NCBI RefSeq assembly: GCF_035917235.1
Contig: NZ_CP108423.1
Span: 6,911,501 to 6,975,500 of the forward strand
DNA length: 64,000 bases
Direction of reading: 5' to 3'
Origin: Streptomyces sp. NBC_01294
Lineage (GTDB): Bacteria; Actinomycetota; Actinomycetes; Streptomycetales; Streptomycetaceae
In this document: positions 44,328 to 52,540 of the stretch, piece after piece
How the letters are laid out: every line of letters starts with the position of its first letter
Position numbering within the stretch: the first letter of the stretch is position 1
The notes under the pieces: generated by a model
The model's database searches: none
The model's input: the letters and a program-made list of their open reading frames with translations, nothing else
What the model was told of the DNA's origin: nothing
Translations under genes and position numbers: made by a program

Positions 44328-45566
44328 CTAGTTGCCGACGCGGCGGCGCACGTCCTGGAAGGCGGTGTAGTTGGCGATCAGCTCGATCTGTCCCGGCGGC
44401 GCGAGCTGCACGGCTTCGTCGAGGGTCTCGCACACCCGGAAGTCCAGGCCCGCGACCTCGAGGCGGACCGCGAGGTCCAGCTTGCGGTCACCGATCACGA
44501 AGATCGGGTGGCCCGCCAGACGCGGGTAGTCCACGTCCCACAGCCAGGAGGTGTCGGTGCCGTCGGCGCCGCGCGCGTTCACCGAGAGGATCACCGGGGT
44601 CGGCGGCGGGTCGATCAGCGAAAACGTTTCGAGCCAGCCGGCCGGGTTCTTCGCGAGCAGCAGCCGCAGCTCACGGCCCTGGAAGTTCACCACGTCGTAG
44701 CGGCCGGCGACGGCCTGCACCTGGTACATCCGCTCCAGCGCGACCTGCGGCGGGACGCCGAAGACGGCGGCCACGGCGGCCGAGGTGGCCGCGTTGGCCT
44801 TGTTGGCGCGGCCGGGCAGCTGGAGGTGGATCGGCCAGGCCGAGCCGTGCGGGTCCAGCACGTGGTCGCCGGAGAGCACCCAGGTCGGGGTGGGGCGCCG
44901 GAAGCCGCACTCGCCGCAGAACCAGTCGTCGCCCGGGCGCTGCATGACACCGCCGCAGGAGGGGCATGACCAGGCGTCGTCCTTCCACTCCTGGCCGGCC
45001 GCGACCCACACCACATTCTGCGAGGAGGAGGCGGACCAGACGATCAGCGGGTCGTCGCAGTTGGCGACGATGACCGCCTTGGAGCCCGAGAGGCCCTCGC
45101 GCCACTTCTCCGCGAGCATGCGGGTCTCGGCGGCGCGGTCCAGCTGGTCGCGGGAGAGGTTGAGCAGGGCGATCACCTTGGGGGTGACGTCCCGGGCCAC
45201 TCCGGCCAGGTACTTCTCGTCGACCTCGATGACGCCGTACTTGGCGTCCGAGCCGCCCGCCAGGGCCGAGGTGATGCCGGCCGGCATGTTGGCGCCGAGG
45301 GCGTTGGAGACGACCGGACCGCTGGCCCGCAGGGCCTCCGCGATCAGCCGGGTCGTCGTGGTCTTGCCGTTCGTCGCGGAGACGAGGACGACGTCGAGAT
45401 GTTGCGCCAGCGCGCCGAGAAGATCGGGGTCGAGCCTGAGTGCGACCTTGCCGCCGATCACCGATCCGCTTCCGCGTCCCGCGGCCCGCGACACCGCCGC
45501 CGCGGCCTTGCCCGCCGTCACGGCCAGCTTGGCCCGCGGCGAAAGCGGCTCTGTGTTGCCTGCCAT
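44328..45566 (-). CDS. murT: Lipid II isoglutaminyl synthase, MurT subunit
   Basis: A 412-residue Mur-ligase-like enzyme. P-loop SATNGKTTTTR (63-73); the Mur-ligase central domain contains a four-cysteine zinc ribbon (Cys201, Cys204, Cys217, Cys220) characteristic of MurT; a C-terminal DUF1727 domain follows. With GatD it amidates the alpha-carboxyl of D-glutamate in lipid II using ATP. It is divergent from peptide deformylase. Confidence 0.94.
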   Translation of the reverse strand: MAGNTEPLSPRAKLAVTAGKAAAAVSRAAGRGSGSVIGGKVALRLDPDLLGALAQHLDVVLVSATNGKTTTTRLIAEALRASGPVVSNALGANMPAGITSALAGGSDAKYGVIEVDEKYLAGVARDVTPKVIALLNLSRDQLDRAAETRMLAEKWREGLSGSKAVIVANCDDPLIVWSASSSQNVVWVAAGQEWKDDAWSCPSCGGVMQRPGDDWFCGECGFRRPTPTWVLSGDHVLDPHGSAWPIHLQLPGRANKANAATSAAVAAVFGVPPQVALERMYQVQAVAGRYDVVNFQGRELRLLLAKNPAGWLETFSLIDPPPTPVILSVNARGADGTDTSWLWDVDYPRLAGHPIFVIGDRKLDLAVRLEVAGLDFRVCETLDEAVQLAPPGQIELIANYTAFQDVRRRVGN

Positions 45567-45658
45567 CGTCCCTTGTCCTCCTTGCGTCGGTCGCCCCCAG
45601 CCTATCCAGTACCGGCCGGAGCCTTGACCGCGGCGCCCCCGCCCCGCCTCGGATCTCC

Positions 45659-45689
45659 TCATATAGTCGCCCGTCGTAGGCTTACGGCC
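45659..45689 (+). promoter_or_regulatory. Possible leaderless promoter of def
   Basis: TAGGCT (45677-45682) ends seven bases before the ATG at 45690 and no Shine-Dalgarno sequence is present, suggesting initiation at the start codon. TATAGT at 45662-45667 is an alternative -10. Confidence 0.35.
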
Positions 45690-46235
45690 ATGCGACAGCG
45701 CCTCATTCCCGGTACCACCGGACTCGTCCGCACCATGAGCCTGCTCGGTGATCCGGTGCTCCACTCGGCGTGCGCGGAAGTCACCGAATTCGGCCCGGCC
45801 CTCGACCGGCTCATCGAGGACATGTTCGCGACGATGTACGCCGCGGAGGGCGTCGGGCTCGCCGCGAACCAGATCGGCGTCGGGCAGCGGGTGTTCGTCT
45901 ACGACTGCCCCGACGACGAGGACGTCCGCCACGTCGGGCACATCGTCAATCCGCGCCTGGTGACGGCCGACGGGGACGAGTTCCTCGGGCCCGAGGGGTG
46001 CCTGTCGCTGCCGGGGCTGGAGGCGGGGACGGCCCGCTACGACCACGCGGTCGTCGAGGGGGTGACGTCGGACGGGGCGGCGGTGCGGATCTCCGGTACG
46101 GGGTTCTTCGCGCGGTGCCTGCAGCATGAGTGCGATCACCTGGCGGGCACCGTTTACGCGGACCGCGTGACCGGGCTGCGGGCCCGTCGCCTGCGGCGCG
46201 CGATCCGTAAGGCCCCGTGGTCGGCTCGCGGCTAG
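45690..46235 (+). CDS. def: Peptide deformylase
   Basis: A 181-residue deformylase removing the N-formyl group from nascent proteins. The three motifs are complete: GVGLAANQIG (54-63), EGCLS with metal ligand Cys104, and QHECDHL with the HExxH zinc/iron site (146-150). Its short acidic N-terminus and basic C-terminal RRLRRAIRKAPW tail are typical for actinobacterial paralogues. It is divergent from murT. Streptomyces often carry several def genes, so it need not be the only one. Confidence 0.94.
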   Translation: MRQRLIPGTTGLVRTMSLLGDPVLHSACAEVTEFGPALDRLIEDMFATMYAAEGVGLAANQIGVGQRVFVYDCPDDEDVRHVGHIVNPRLVTADGDEFLGPEGCLSLPGLEAGTARYDHAVVEGVTSDGAAVRISGTGFFARCLQHECDHLAGTVYADRVTGLRARRLRRAIRKAPWSARG

Positions 46236-46339
46236 GCCCGCCCTCTTCTCGGCTGCGCCGGGCCAAAACCCAGCCCCTCCGGCGTTTGAGGAGCGGGGTC
46301 TGGGGCGGAGCCCCAGGAACCCGGCTCCGCCGGGCACCG
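46236..46339. other. Inverted copy of the repeat core beside the array
   Basis: Before the array, CCCCTCCGGCGTTTGAGGAG and GGGGCGGAGCCCC (about 46270-46315) are a reverse-oriented copy of the same element. Together with the array it could fold into long hairpins and end transcription of the two convergent genes. Confidence 0.55.
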
Positions 46340-46566
46340 GGCTCTGCCCGGACCCGCGCCTCAAACGCCGGCGGGGCTGGAGTGGGCCGAGGCTCTGCCC
46401 GGACCCGCGCCTCAAACGCCGGCGGGGCTGGAGTGGGCCGAGGCTCTGCCCGGCGGCGGGGCTGGAGTGGGCCGAGGCTCTGCCCGGACCCGCGCCTCAA
46501 ACGGCGGCGGGGCTGGAGTGGGCCGAGGCTCTGCCCGGACCCGCGCCTCGAACGCCGGCGGGGCTG
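46340..46566. repeat. 51-bp tandem repeat array downstream of def
   Basis: Head-to-tail units of exactly 51 bases at 46340, 46391, 46476 and a final partial unit at 46527; the unit at 46442-46475 is 34 bases because of a 17-base internal deletion. Each starts with GGCTCTGCCCGGACCCGCGC and contains CCTCAAACGCCGGCGGGGCTG. The period is a multiple of three. It lies in the 377-base gap between the convergent def and TetR genes and is preceded by an inverted copy (GGCGTTTGAGG near 46280). Confidence 0.9.
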
Positions 46567-46612
46567 AAACCTGCCTGGGCGAAGCCCAAGGGCCTCGGCG
46601 ACGCCGGATCGG

Positions 46613-47257
46613 TCAGAAGCCCGGGCCGTTGACGCGGTTGCCGGCTGTGGCCAGGCGGCCCCAGAGGAGGTCCGTGAGGGCGGTGACCAGGTCCGCGCGC
46701 TCGCAGGGGCGTTCGCCCAGCCACCAGTCGCCGGCCGCGTGCATCATGCCGACGATGCCGTGGCCCCAGACCCGGGCGAGCCGCTCGCCGCCCGGCCCGA
46801 GGTCCACCCGCTCGCCGATCACCTGGGCCAGTTCCTCGCCGAGCCGGCGCAGCAGCGGGGCCGAGTGCAGGCCGACGTCGAAGCCGCGCTCGGCGCTGTG
46901 GGAGTCCTCGGCCGGGTGCATCAGGAAGCGGTAGACCTGCGGGCGGGCCTCGATCGCGGCGAGATAGGTGTCGAGGGTCGCCTCCACCCGGCGGCGCCGC
47001 TCGGCGGGGGCGTCGAGCGCGGCGCGCAGCGAGTCGAGCAGGGCGTCGGTGTGCCGGACGGCGAGTGCCTGGTAGAGGCCCGCCTTGTCCCCGAAGTGCC
47101 GGTAGAGGATGGGCTTGGTGATGCCGGCCTCCGCCGCGATGGCGTTCATGGAGGCTTTGGGGCCGTCCCTGAGCACGACCCGGTCGGCGGCTTCGAGCAG
47201 CTCCCGCCGGCGGCGCTCGGCCGCTCCCGGTTCGCCGGCCTGCTGAGTGGTCTCCAT
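46613..47257 (-). CDS. TetR family transcriptional regulator
   Basis: A 214-residue TetR regulator. The N-terminal helix-turn-helix is at about 14-62 (ELLEAADRVVLRDGPKASMN, ITKPILYRHFGDKAGLYQALA), with a ligand domain after that ending in a DWWLGERPCERADL segment. It is divergent from an acyl-CoA dehydrogenase gene and the space between holds two TTAC-N5/6-GTAA palindromes, so it is probably a fatty-acid-responsive repressor of that gene and itself. ATG 47257 start. Confidence 0.9.
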   Translation of the reverse strand: METTQQAGEPGAAERRRRELLEAADRVVLRDGPKASMNAIAAEAGITKPILYRHFGDKAGLYQALAVRHTDALLDSLRAALDAPAERRRRVEATLDTYLAAIEARPQVYRFLMHPAEDSHSAERGFDVGLHSAPLLRRLGEELAQVIGERVDLGPGGERLARVWGHGIVGMMHAAGDWWLGERPCERADLVTALTDLLWGRLATAGNRVNGPGF

Positions 47258-47378
47258 GACGTGTTTCTCTCCCCGCCCTTGCGATGTGCGTGACGCCCAC
47301 GCAACGTAACACCCGGCGCACCCCGGCGATCGAATCGGCGGGTACCGAGCCGGGCGCCCGCGCCGGTATCGCCGGTGC

Positions 47379-47439
47379 TTGACAGTGCTTACTCGCCAGT
47401 AACAGACTGTGGCCCCGTATAGGTTACCGCTAGTAACCT
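47379..47439 (+). promoter_or_regulatory. Acyl-CoA dehydrogenase promoter with two TetR-type operators
   Basis: A consensus -35 TTGACA (47379-47384) is followed by an inverted repeat TTACTCGCCAGTAA (47389-47402) in the spacer and a weak CAGACT -10. A second palindrome AGGTTAC-CGCTA-GTAACCT (47421-47439) has seven-base perfect arms and lies near the transcription start. The two sites share TTAC/GTAA half-sites and fit a TetR dimer. Confidence 0.7.
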
Positions 47440-47473
47440 TCGCAGGGACGAGTACAGAACAGGTGGAGGGGAC

Positions 47474-48703
47474 ATGGCGGAGTTCACCATGGAGCTCAAC
47501 GACGACCAGAAGCAGGTGCGGGACTGGATCCACGGCTTCGCCGCCGATGTGATGCGCCCCGCCGCCGCGGAATGGGACGAGCGCGAAGAGACTCCCTGGC
47601 CCGTCATCCAGGAGGCCGCCAAGGTCGGCATCTACTCGCTGGACTTCTACGCCCAGCAGTTCTTCGACCCGACGGGCCTCGGCATCCCGATGGCGATGGA
47701 GGAGCTCTTCTGGGGCGACGCCGGCATCGCCCTGTCGATCGTCGGCACCGGGCTCGCGGCCATCGGCGTCGTCGCCAACGGCACCGAGGAGCAGATCGGC
47801 ACCTGGATCCCGCAGATGTACGGCACCCCCGACGACGTGAAGGTCGCCGCCTTCTGTTCCTCCGAGCCGGACGCCGGCTCCGACGTCGGCGCGATGCGCA
47901 CCCGCGCGGTCTACGACCAGGCCAAGGACGAGTGGGTGCTCAACGGCACCAAGACCTGGGCGACCAACGGCGGCATCGCCAACGTCCACATCGTCGTGGC
48001 CGTCGTCGACCCGGAGCTGGGCACCAAGGGGCACGCCTCCTTCATCGTGCCGCCGGGCACCCCGGGGCTCTCGCAGGGCCAGAAGTTCAAGAAGCACGGC
48101 ATCCGCGCCTCGCACACCGCCGAGGTGGTCCTGGAGGACGTACGGATCCCGGGCTCCTGCCTGCTCGGCGGCAAGGAGAAGCTGGACGAGCGCCTCGCGC
48201 GGTCCCGCGAGCGCGCCCGCAGCGGCGGCGGCGAGCGCGTGAAGAACGCGGCCATGGCCACCTTCGAGGCCTCCCGGCCGGCGGTCGGCGCGATGGCCGT
48301 GGGCACCGCGCGCGCCGCGTACGAGGTCGCCCTCGACTACGCCAAGACCCGTACACAGTTCGGCCGTCCGATCATCGACAACCAGGGCGTGGCCTTCCAG
48401 CTCGCCGACATGCGGACGCAGATCGACGCGGCCCGGCTGCTGGTGTGGCGGGCCTCCTGGATGGCGGTCGCGGGCCGGCCGTTCGACTCGGCGGAGGGCT
48501 CGATGTCGAAGCTCTTCGCGAGCGAGGTCGCCAAGAAGGTCACCGCCCAGGCCATACAGATCCTCGGCGGCAACGGCTTCACCCGCGAGTACCCGGTGGA
48601 GCGCATGCACCGGGACAGCGCCATCTACACCATCTTCGAGGGGACCAGCGAGATCCAGCGCCTCGTGATCGCCCGCACGATCTCCGGCATGCCGATCCGC
48701 TAG
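47474..48703 (+). CDS. Acyl-CoA dehydrogenase
   Basis: A 409-residue FAD acyl-CoA dehydrogenase for the first step of beta-oxidation. Flavin-binding CSSEPDAGSDVGAMRTRA and WVLNGTKTWATNGGIANV, the YAKTRTQFGRPI loop and the catalytic-base motif IFEGTSEIQRL (Glu389) are present. A medium- or short-chain substrate is likely but cannot be fixed. GGAGGGG precedes ATG 47474. Regulation by the divergent TetR protein is inferred from the palindromes. Confidence 0.93.
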   Translation: MAEFTMELNDDQKQVRDWIHGFAADVMRPAAAEWDEREETPWPVIQEAAKVGIYSLDFYAQQFFDPTGLGIPMAMEELFWGDAGIALSIVGTGLAAIGVVANGTEEQIGTWIPQMYGTPDDVKVAAFCSSEPDAGSDVGAMRTRAVYDQAKDEWVLNGTKTWATNGGIANVHIVVAVVDPELGTKGHASFIVPPGTPGLSQGQKFKKHGIRASHTAEVVLEDVRIPGSCLLGGKEKLDERLARSRERARSGGGERVKNAAMATFEASRPAVGAMAVGTARAAYEVALDYAKTRTQFGRPIIDNQGVAFQLADMRTQIDAARLLVWRASWMAVAGRPFDSAEGSMSKLFASEVAKKVTAQAIQILGGNGFTREYPVERMHRDSAIYTIFEGTSEIQRLVIARTISGMPIR

Positions 48704-48737
48704 GCGCTGGGCGCTGGGCGCTGGGCCTCGGCGGCGA

Positions 48738-48763
48738 GGGTGCGGGGTGCCGGGCCCGCACCC
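48738..48763. terminator. Terminator hairpin after the dehydrogenase
   Basis: GGGTGCGGG (48738-48746) pairs with CCCGCACCC (48755-48763). It follows three tandem copies of GCGCTGG(GC) right after the stop codon, and lies between the convergent dehydrogenase and the decayed membrane-protein gene. Confidence 0.65.
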
Positions 48764-48783
48764 CGAGCCTCAGCCCAGCCGGG

Positions 48784-49392
48784 TCAGGCAGAAATGGTGA
48801 ACTCGTCCCGGCCGTACTTCAGGTCGGAGATGCGCACTGCCCCGTGGCCGGCTTCGGTTCGCCGAACACCAGGCCGAGCACGAGGAAGGTCGGCACGGCC
48901 AGGAGGACGAGCAGGACCGGCAGAGGGAAGAGCAGCGCCGGGGCCCGGCGCCGGCCTGCCCGGGGCGAGAGCGGGCCGGTAGCCGCCCGCCGGGGGCGTG
49001 AGCCGGCGGAAGGCCGCCCGCGGGCCGAGGTTCATCAGCAGGGTCACCGGCGTGATGAAGAAGGAGCGGACCCCACCAGCCCTGCCACAGGGTGTCCGAG
49101 GGCATGCGGCGGTAGGTGGCGAGTCCGCGGTCGCGGCAGAGCGCCCGCGCAGGCTCAGGAACCGCATCAGCACGATCAGGCCCTGGTGGCCGCGTACGGT
49201 CGCGGGCGCGGCGGGCCAGGCCCCGCACAGGGTGCAGCCGTACCGGCCCGGCCGCGGGTGGGCGGCGTACGCGCCGTACGGCTGCTGCGGGCCCGTGAAC
49301 ACGGGGCCGCCGGACGCGTCGGCCCGCCCCGGTACGGAGGGGCCGTACGGGCCGGCTCCCGGCTGCTGCGGCGGCAGTGGCGGAGTGGCCAC
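48784..49392 (-). pseudogene. Frameshifted membrane-protein gene
   Basis: One 202-residue reading frame exists, but family-like sequence moves between frames. Residues 1-86 (MATPPLPPQQPGAGPYGP, CTLCGAW, RGHQGLIVLMRFLSLRG) are in frame A. Sequence reading RDRGLATYRRMPSDTLWQGW lies in frame B (about 49080-49145). Frame A resumes with FFITPVTLLMNLGPRAAFRR. A clearly hydrophobic helix, LLFPLPVLLVLLAVPTFLVL, is in frame C (about 48880-48945). This indicates at least three indels in what was a Pro-rich, zinc-ribbon-like membrane protein. It is a decayed gene or, less likely, a stretch of sequencing error. Confidence 0.6.
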
Positions 49393-49421
49393 GGGGACTC
49401 CTCGGTCGCGTCGTGATCACC

Positions 49422-49446
49422 GGCGCGGTGATCACGGCACCCCGGC
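49422..49446. terminator. Inverted repeat downstream of the SRPBCC gene
   Basis: CGTGATCACCG (49422-49432) pairs with CGGTGATCACG (49436-49446) across a three-base loop, between the SRPBCC stop and the decayed membrane gene start. It can be a terminator or, because it contains two TGATCA cores, an operator. Confidence 0.5.
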
Positions 49447-49454
49447 CCCCGTCC

Positions 49455-49895
49455 TCAGGGGGCCAGCAGCCGGGCCACGGCCCGTCCGAAGAGGAAGCGG
49501 CCCGCCGCCGCGACCACGGGATCCAGGGCGCGGGGGAGGCCACGCAGGCGCAGGTCCTCACGCCAGTGGACCTCCGTCCCGCCCCCGGCGAGGGGACGGA
49601 TCTCGATCTCCGCCCAGCCCGTCACCGACCGGCCGCGCTTCTCCAGCCGGACCAGCCCCGGCGGGCCGCCCTCCGCGGGCGGCCGCCAGACGACGACCTC
49701 CATGGGGTCGTCGAACGTGATCCTACTCACTCCCGTGCGCGCCGTGAAGGCCGTTCCGACGCGCGTCGGGGGCGCGGTGTCGATGATCGTCCGCGTGAAG
49801 GGGACCTGTGCCCCTTGGCGCTCCCAGTCCGTGAGCCGAAGCCACGTCTCGGACGCCGGCAGAGACGTGCGGTGAACGATCCGGATAGCGGGCAT
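49455..49895 (-). CDS. SRPBCC family protein
   Basis: A 146-residue START-like/polyketide-cyclase-type (SRPBCC) protein. PAIRIVHRTSLPASETWLRLTDWERQGAQVPFTRTI and GWAEIEIRPLAGGGTEVHWREDLRLRG show the helix-grip pattern. Such proteins bind lipids or hydrophobic ligands; the specific role is unknown. ATG 49895 is chosen; an upstream in-frame ATG (49916) is possible. Confidence 0.78.
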   Translation of the reverse strand: MPAIRIVHRTSLPASETWLRLTDWERQGAQVPFTRTIIDTAPPTRVGTAFTARTGVSRITFDDPMEVVVWRPPAEGGPPGLVRLEKRGRSVTGWAEIEIRPLAGGGTEVHWREDLRLRGLPRALDPVVAAAGRFLFGRAVARLLAP

Positions 49896-50050
49896 GAGCG
49901 CATGGTAATCGGGCATACACACCCTGAACTGGACGGCGAATATGGGTTCCGTCCGGGGGCGGCGATCAGTAATACTCACCGCCACCGTGGATCGCGGATT
50001 CGACCGGGTGACCACCGGCCTTCCCGCCCCACTTCGCGAGGAGGTGCGCC

Positions 50051-50236
50051 ATGTGCTCCCACCAGCCCCCCTGCCCAACCGCCGACAGCGCCGATCACGA
50101 CGCCGCCCGCATTGTGGCCTCCCACCCCGAACAGGGCTGGAGCCTGCTCTGCAACGGCGTGGTCATCTTCGACGACACCGGTGAACTGCTCCCCGACAGC
50201 CGCACGGTGGAACCCCGCCGCCCGGCCCTGGTCTGA
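50051..50236 (+). CDS. DUF5999 family small protein
   Basis: A 61-residue protein of the DUF5999 family, recognised by CSHQPPCPTADSADHDAARIVASHPEQGWSLLCNGVVIFDDTGELLP. It has AGGAGG at a good distance from the ATG. The family is common in Streptomyces and its function is unknown. Conserved Cys and His near the N-terminus (CSHQPPC) could bind metal. It is shorter than many homologues, which continue past the PDSRTVEPRRPALV end. Confidence 0.85.
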   Translation: MCSHQPPCPTADSADHDAARIVASHPEQGWSLLCNGVVIFDDTGELLPDSRTVEPRRPALV

Positions 50237-50250
50237 GCCGAGGAGGCAGC

Positions 50251-50343
50251 ATGCGCCAGCAGCTGATCCGCAAGCCCGTTCCCAAGCCCGCCCCCCGAGA
50301 CCTGGATCTGCGCACACCGTCGGGCAGACCCCTCCCGTACTGA
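50251..50343 (+). CDS. Putative 30-residue peptide after DUF5999
   Basis: A short open frame ATG 50251 to TGA, encoding a basic, Pro-rich peptide (MRQQLIRKPVPKPAPRDLDL then RTPSGRPLPY). It has its own AGGAGG six bases upstream and starts 14 bases after the DUF5999 stop, so it could be co-translated. I recognise no family. The strong ribosome site is the main support; it may also be a chance frame. Confidence 0.45.
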   Translation: MRQQLIRKPVPKPAPRDLDLRTPSGRPLPY

Positions 50344-50364
50344 CGGGAGCCCAGGAGTTACCGG

Positions 50365-50393
50365 GTCCACCGGCTGGATCTCAGCCGGTGGAC
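50365..50393. terminator. Hairpin at the end of the STAND ATPase gene
   Basis: GTCCACCGGCTG (50365-50376) pairs with CAGCCGGTGGAC (50382-50393) across five bases. It overlaps the last codons of the minus-strand STAND gene and lies right after the 30-aa frame, so it serves both strands. Confidence 0.75.
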
Positions 50394-52477
50394 GCAGCCG
50401 CGCCGCCCAGGAACGCCGCCTCGTACGCGGCGTCGCCGATCGCCGCCCTGGCCTGCCGCTCGCCCTGGTCCCGCAGGGCCGTCAGCGAGGGCGAGCCCAT
50501 CTGCGGCCGGCCCACCGTGCGCCACCAGGCGTGCCCGGTGCCCAGCAGCCGCGCCGCCAGTTCCCCGTCGCCCAGCCCGGCCACGGCCGTGGCCAGCAGG
50601 TCCAGGCCCAGCGCGATGCCGAAGCGGTCGCCGAGCAGCCGCTTCCCGGAGAGCATCGCCCGTACGTGCCGGGCCGCCTCCCCGTGGTCGCCCAGGCCCA
50701 GCGCGGCCACCGCCAGGACGTAGTCCGCGTACGCCCGCAGCCAGCGCTCGCCCAGCTCCGCGCAGGCCTCCCGCAGGGACTGCGCCTCCTCGGTCGCCTC
50801 CTCGAAGCGCCGCAGGTCGCACAGGGCGTAGGCGGTGGCCAGCTTGCACAGGAGCCAGCCGGGGCCGCTGGTGCGCCCGCCGCGGCCGGCCCGGGCCCGC
50901 GGACCGGCCAGGGTCAGGGCCCGCAGGGGGTTGCCGGGCATGAGGACCGACGCCGCCTGCAGATAGGCCGCGCGCAGCTCCCGCTCGGGGTCCGCGAGCC
51001 GGGCCGCGTCCCGCGTGCACTCCTCGGCGTGCCGCTGGGCCACGTCCATGTCGCCCTGGAGCAGGGTCGTGAGCCCGAGGGCCCACAGCGCCTGGTTGTG
51101 CGCGGCCCCCGTGCGCGGAGCGGCCCGCAGCGCCCGTTCCAGGAAGGCCCGGCCCTCGTGCCCGTGCCCGCAGGCGAACCAGTAGAACCACAGGGCCCCG
51201 GCCATCTCCATCGCCGCCGTCGGGTCGGCGGCGAGCAGGTGCTCCAGGGCGGTACGCAGCTGCGCGTGCTCGGCGGTGATCCTGCGGTACCAGTCCACCT
51301 GCCCCGGGCCCAGCCAGCCCCGGTCGGCGGCCTGGGAGAGCGCCGCGTACCAGTGGGCGTGCCGGTCGGTGACGATCTGCACCTCGCCGAGCTCGCCCAG
51401 CCAGTCCTGCCCGTACTCGCGGATCGTGTCCAGCAGGCGGTAGCGGGCGCCGGCGCCCCGTTCGTCGGTGCGCAGCACCACCGACTTGGCGGCCAGGCCC
51501 GCGAGCACCCGCTCCACCCGGGCGGCGGACAGCGGGCCGCCCGCGCACACGGCGCGGGCCGCGGCGATGTCGAAGTCGCCCGTGAAGACCGAGAGCCGGG
51601 CCCACAGCAGCCGCTCCAGCGGCTCGCACAGCTCGTGGCTCCAGCCGATCGTGGTCCGCATGGTCTGGTGCCGGCGCGGCAGGGCGGCCCGGGCGTCCGA
51701 CAGCACGGCGAAGCGTTCGCCCATCCGCTCGGCCATCTGCTCCAGCGTCCACAACCGCAGCCGGGCGCCCGCGAGTTCGAGGGCGAGCGGGATGCCGTCC
51801 AGGCGCCGGCAGACCTCGGCGGCGACCGCGGTGCGTCCGGGGTCGGCGAAGACGGCCGCCGCCTGCGGGGTCGCGGCGAGGGCGCGGGCGCGGAAGAGGG
51901 CGAGGGCGTCGCTGTCGGGTCCCTCGCAGGGCAGCGGGCGGACGTCGACGACCTGCTCGACCGCGCAGCCGAGCGGCTCCCGGGAGGTCACCAGAACCGT
52001 CAACCCGGGTGCGGACTGCAGGAGTTCACCGACCAGATGGCGGCAGTCGGCGACCAGGTGCTCGCAGGTGTCCAGGACCAGGAGGAGTTCCTTGTCGGCC
52101 ATCCACGCGCACAGTTCCTCGTCGAGGGGGCGCGGGGAGTGGTCGGCGAGGCCGACGGCGTGGGCGACGGTCGCGGTGAGCAGCCCGGGATCGCGCAGCG
52201 GCGACAGCTCCACCCACCAGACGCCGTCGGGGCGCGTCTGGCGGGCGTCGGCGACGGCCCGCAGGGCGAGCCGAGACTTGCCGACACCGCCCACCCCGGT
52301 GAGGGTGATCAGCCTCCGCTCGCGCAACAGGTCTCCGAGTAACCGGAGTTCTTGCTCCCGGCCGATGAAGCTCGCCGGTTCCGGCGGCAGGTTTCCCGGC
52401 GCGGCGCCGGAGCCCGGCGGGGGGTTGCCCTCCGCCGAGTCTGCCTCACTGTCATGGAACGAGTACTCACCGAACAC
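50381..52477 (-). CDS. STAND/NB-ARC ATPase, regulator-like, lacking effector domain
   Basis: A 698-residue STAND P-loop ATPase resembling the core of AfsR/LuxR-type regulators. Walker A is LTGVGGVGKSRLA (60-72), Walker B LLLVLDTCEH, then TSREPLG (sensor) and GIPLALELAGARLR (GLPLA-like). A C-terminal TPR-like region has LLQGDMDVAQRHAEE, FEEATEEAQSLREA and AYEAAFLGG. No DNA-binding helix-turn-helix is seen at either end, and the protein ends soon after the region where LuxR members continue. It begins GTG 52477 without a clear ribosome site. Confidence 0.85.
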   Translation of the reverse strand: MFGEYSFHDSEADSAEGNPPPGSGAAPGNLPPEPASFIGREQELRLLGDLLRERRLITLTGVGGVGKSRLALRAVADARQTRPDGVWWVELSPLRDPGLLTATVAHAVGLADHSPRPLDEELCAWMADKELLLVLDTCEHLVADCRHLVGELLQSAPGLTVLVTSREPLGCAVEQVVDVRPLPCEGPDSDALALFRARALAATPQAAAVFADPGRTAVAAEVCRRLDGIPLALELAGARLRLWTLEQMAERMGERFAVLSDARAALPRRHQTMRTTIGWSHELCEPLERLLWARLSVFTGDFDIAAARAVCAGGPLSAARVERVLAGLAAKSVVLRTDERGAGARYRLLDTIREYGQDWLGELGEVQIVTDRHAHWYAALSQAADRGWLGPGQVDWYRRITAEHAQLRTALEHLLAADPTAAMEMAGALWFYWFACGHGHEGRAFLERALRAAPRTGAAHNQALWALGLTTLLQGDMDVAQRHAEECTRDAARLADPERELRAAYLQAASVLMPGNPLRALTLAGPRARAGRGGRTSGPGWLLCKLATAYALCDLRRFEEATEEAQSLREACAELGERWLRAYADYVLAVAALGLGDHGEAARHVRAMLSGKRLLGDRFGIALGLDLLATAVAGLGDGELAARLLGTGHAWWRTVGRPQMGSPSLTALRDQGERQARAAIGDAAYEAAFLGGAAASTG

Positions 52478-52540
52478 GGATGTATTGTGCGTGATCTTCT
52501 TATCCGACCGTGCCGTTCAAGCCGGATCGGTGCCTGAAAT

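Noticed and set aside
46217..46567. 116-codon frame through the 51-bp array
   Set aside because: It stays open only because the repeat period is a multiple of three; the translation is a repetition of the element with no start context.
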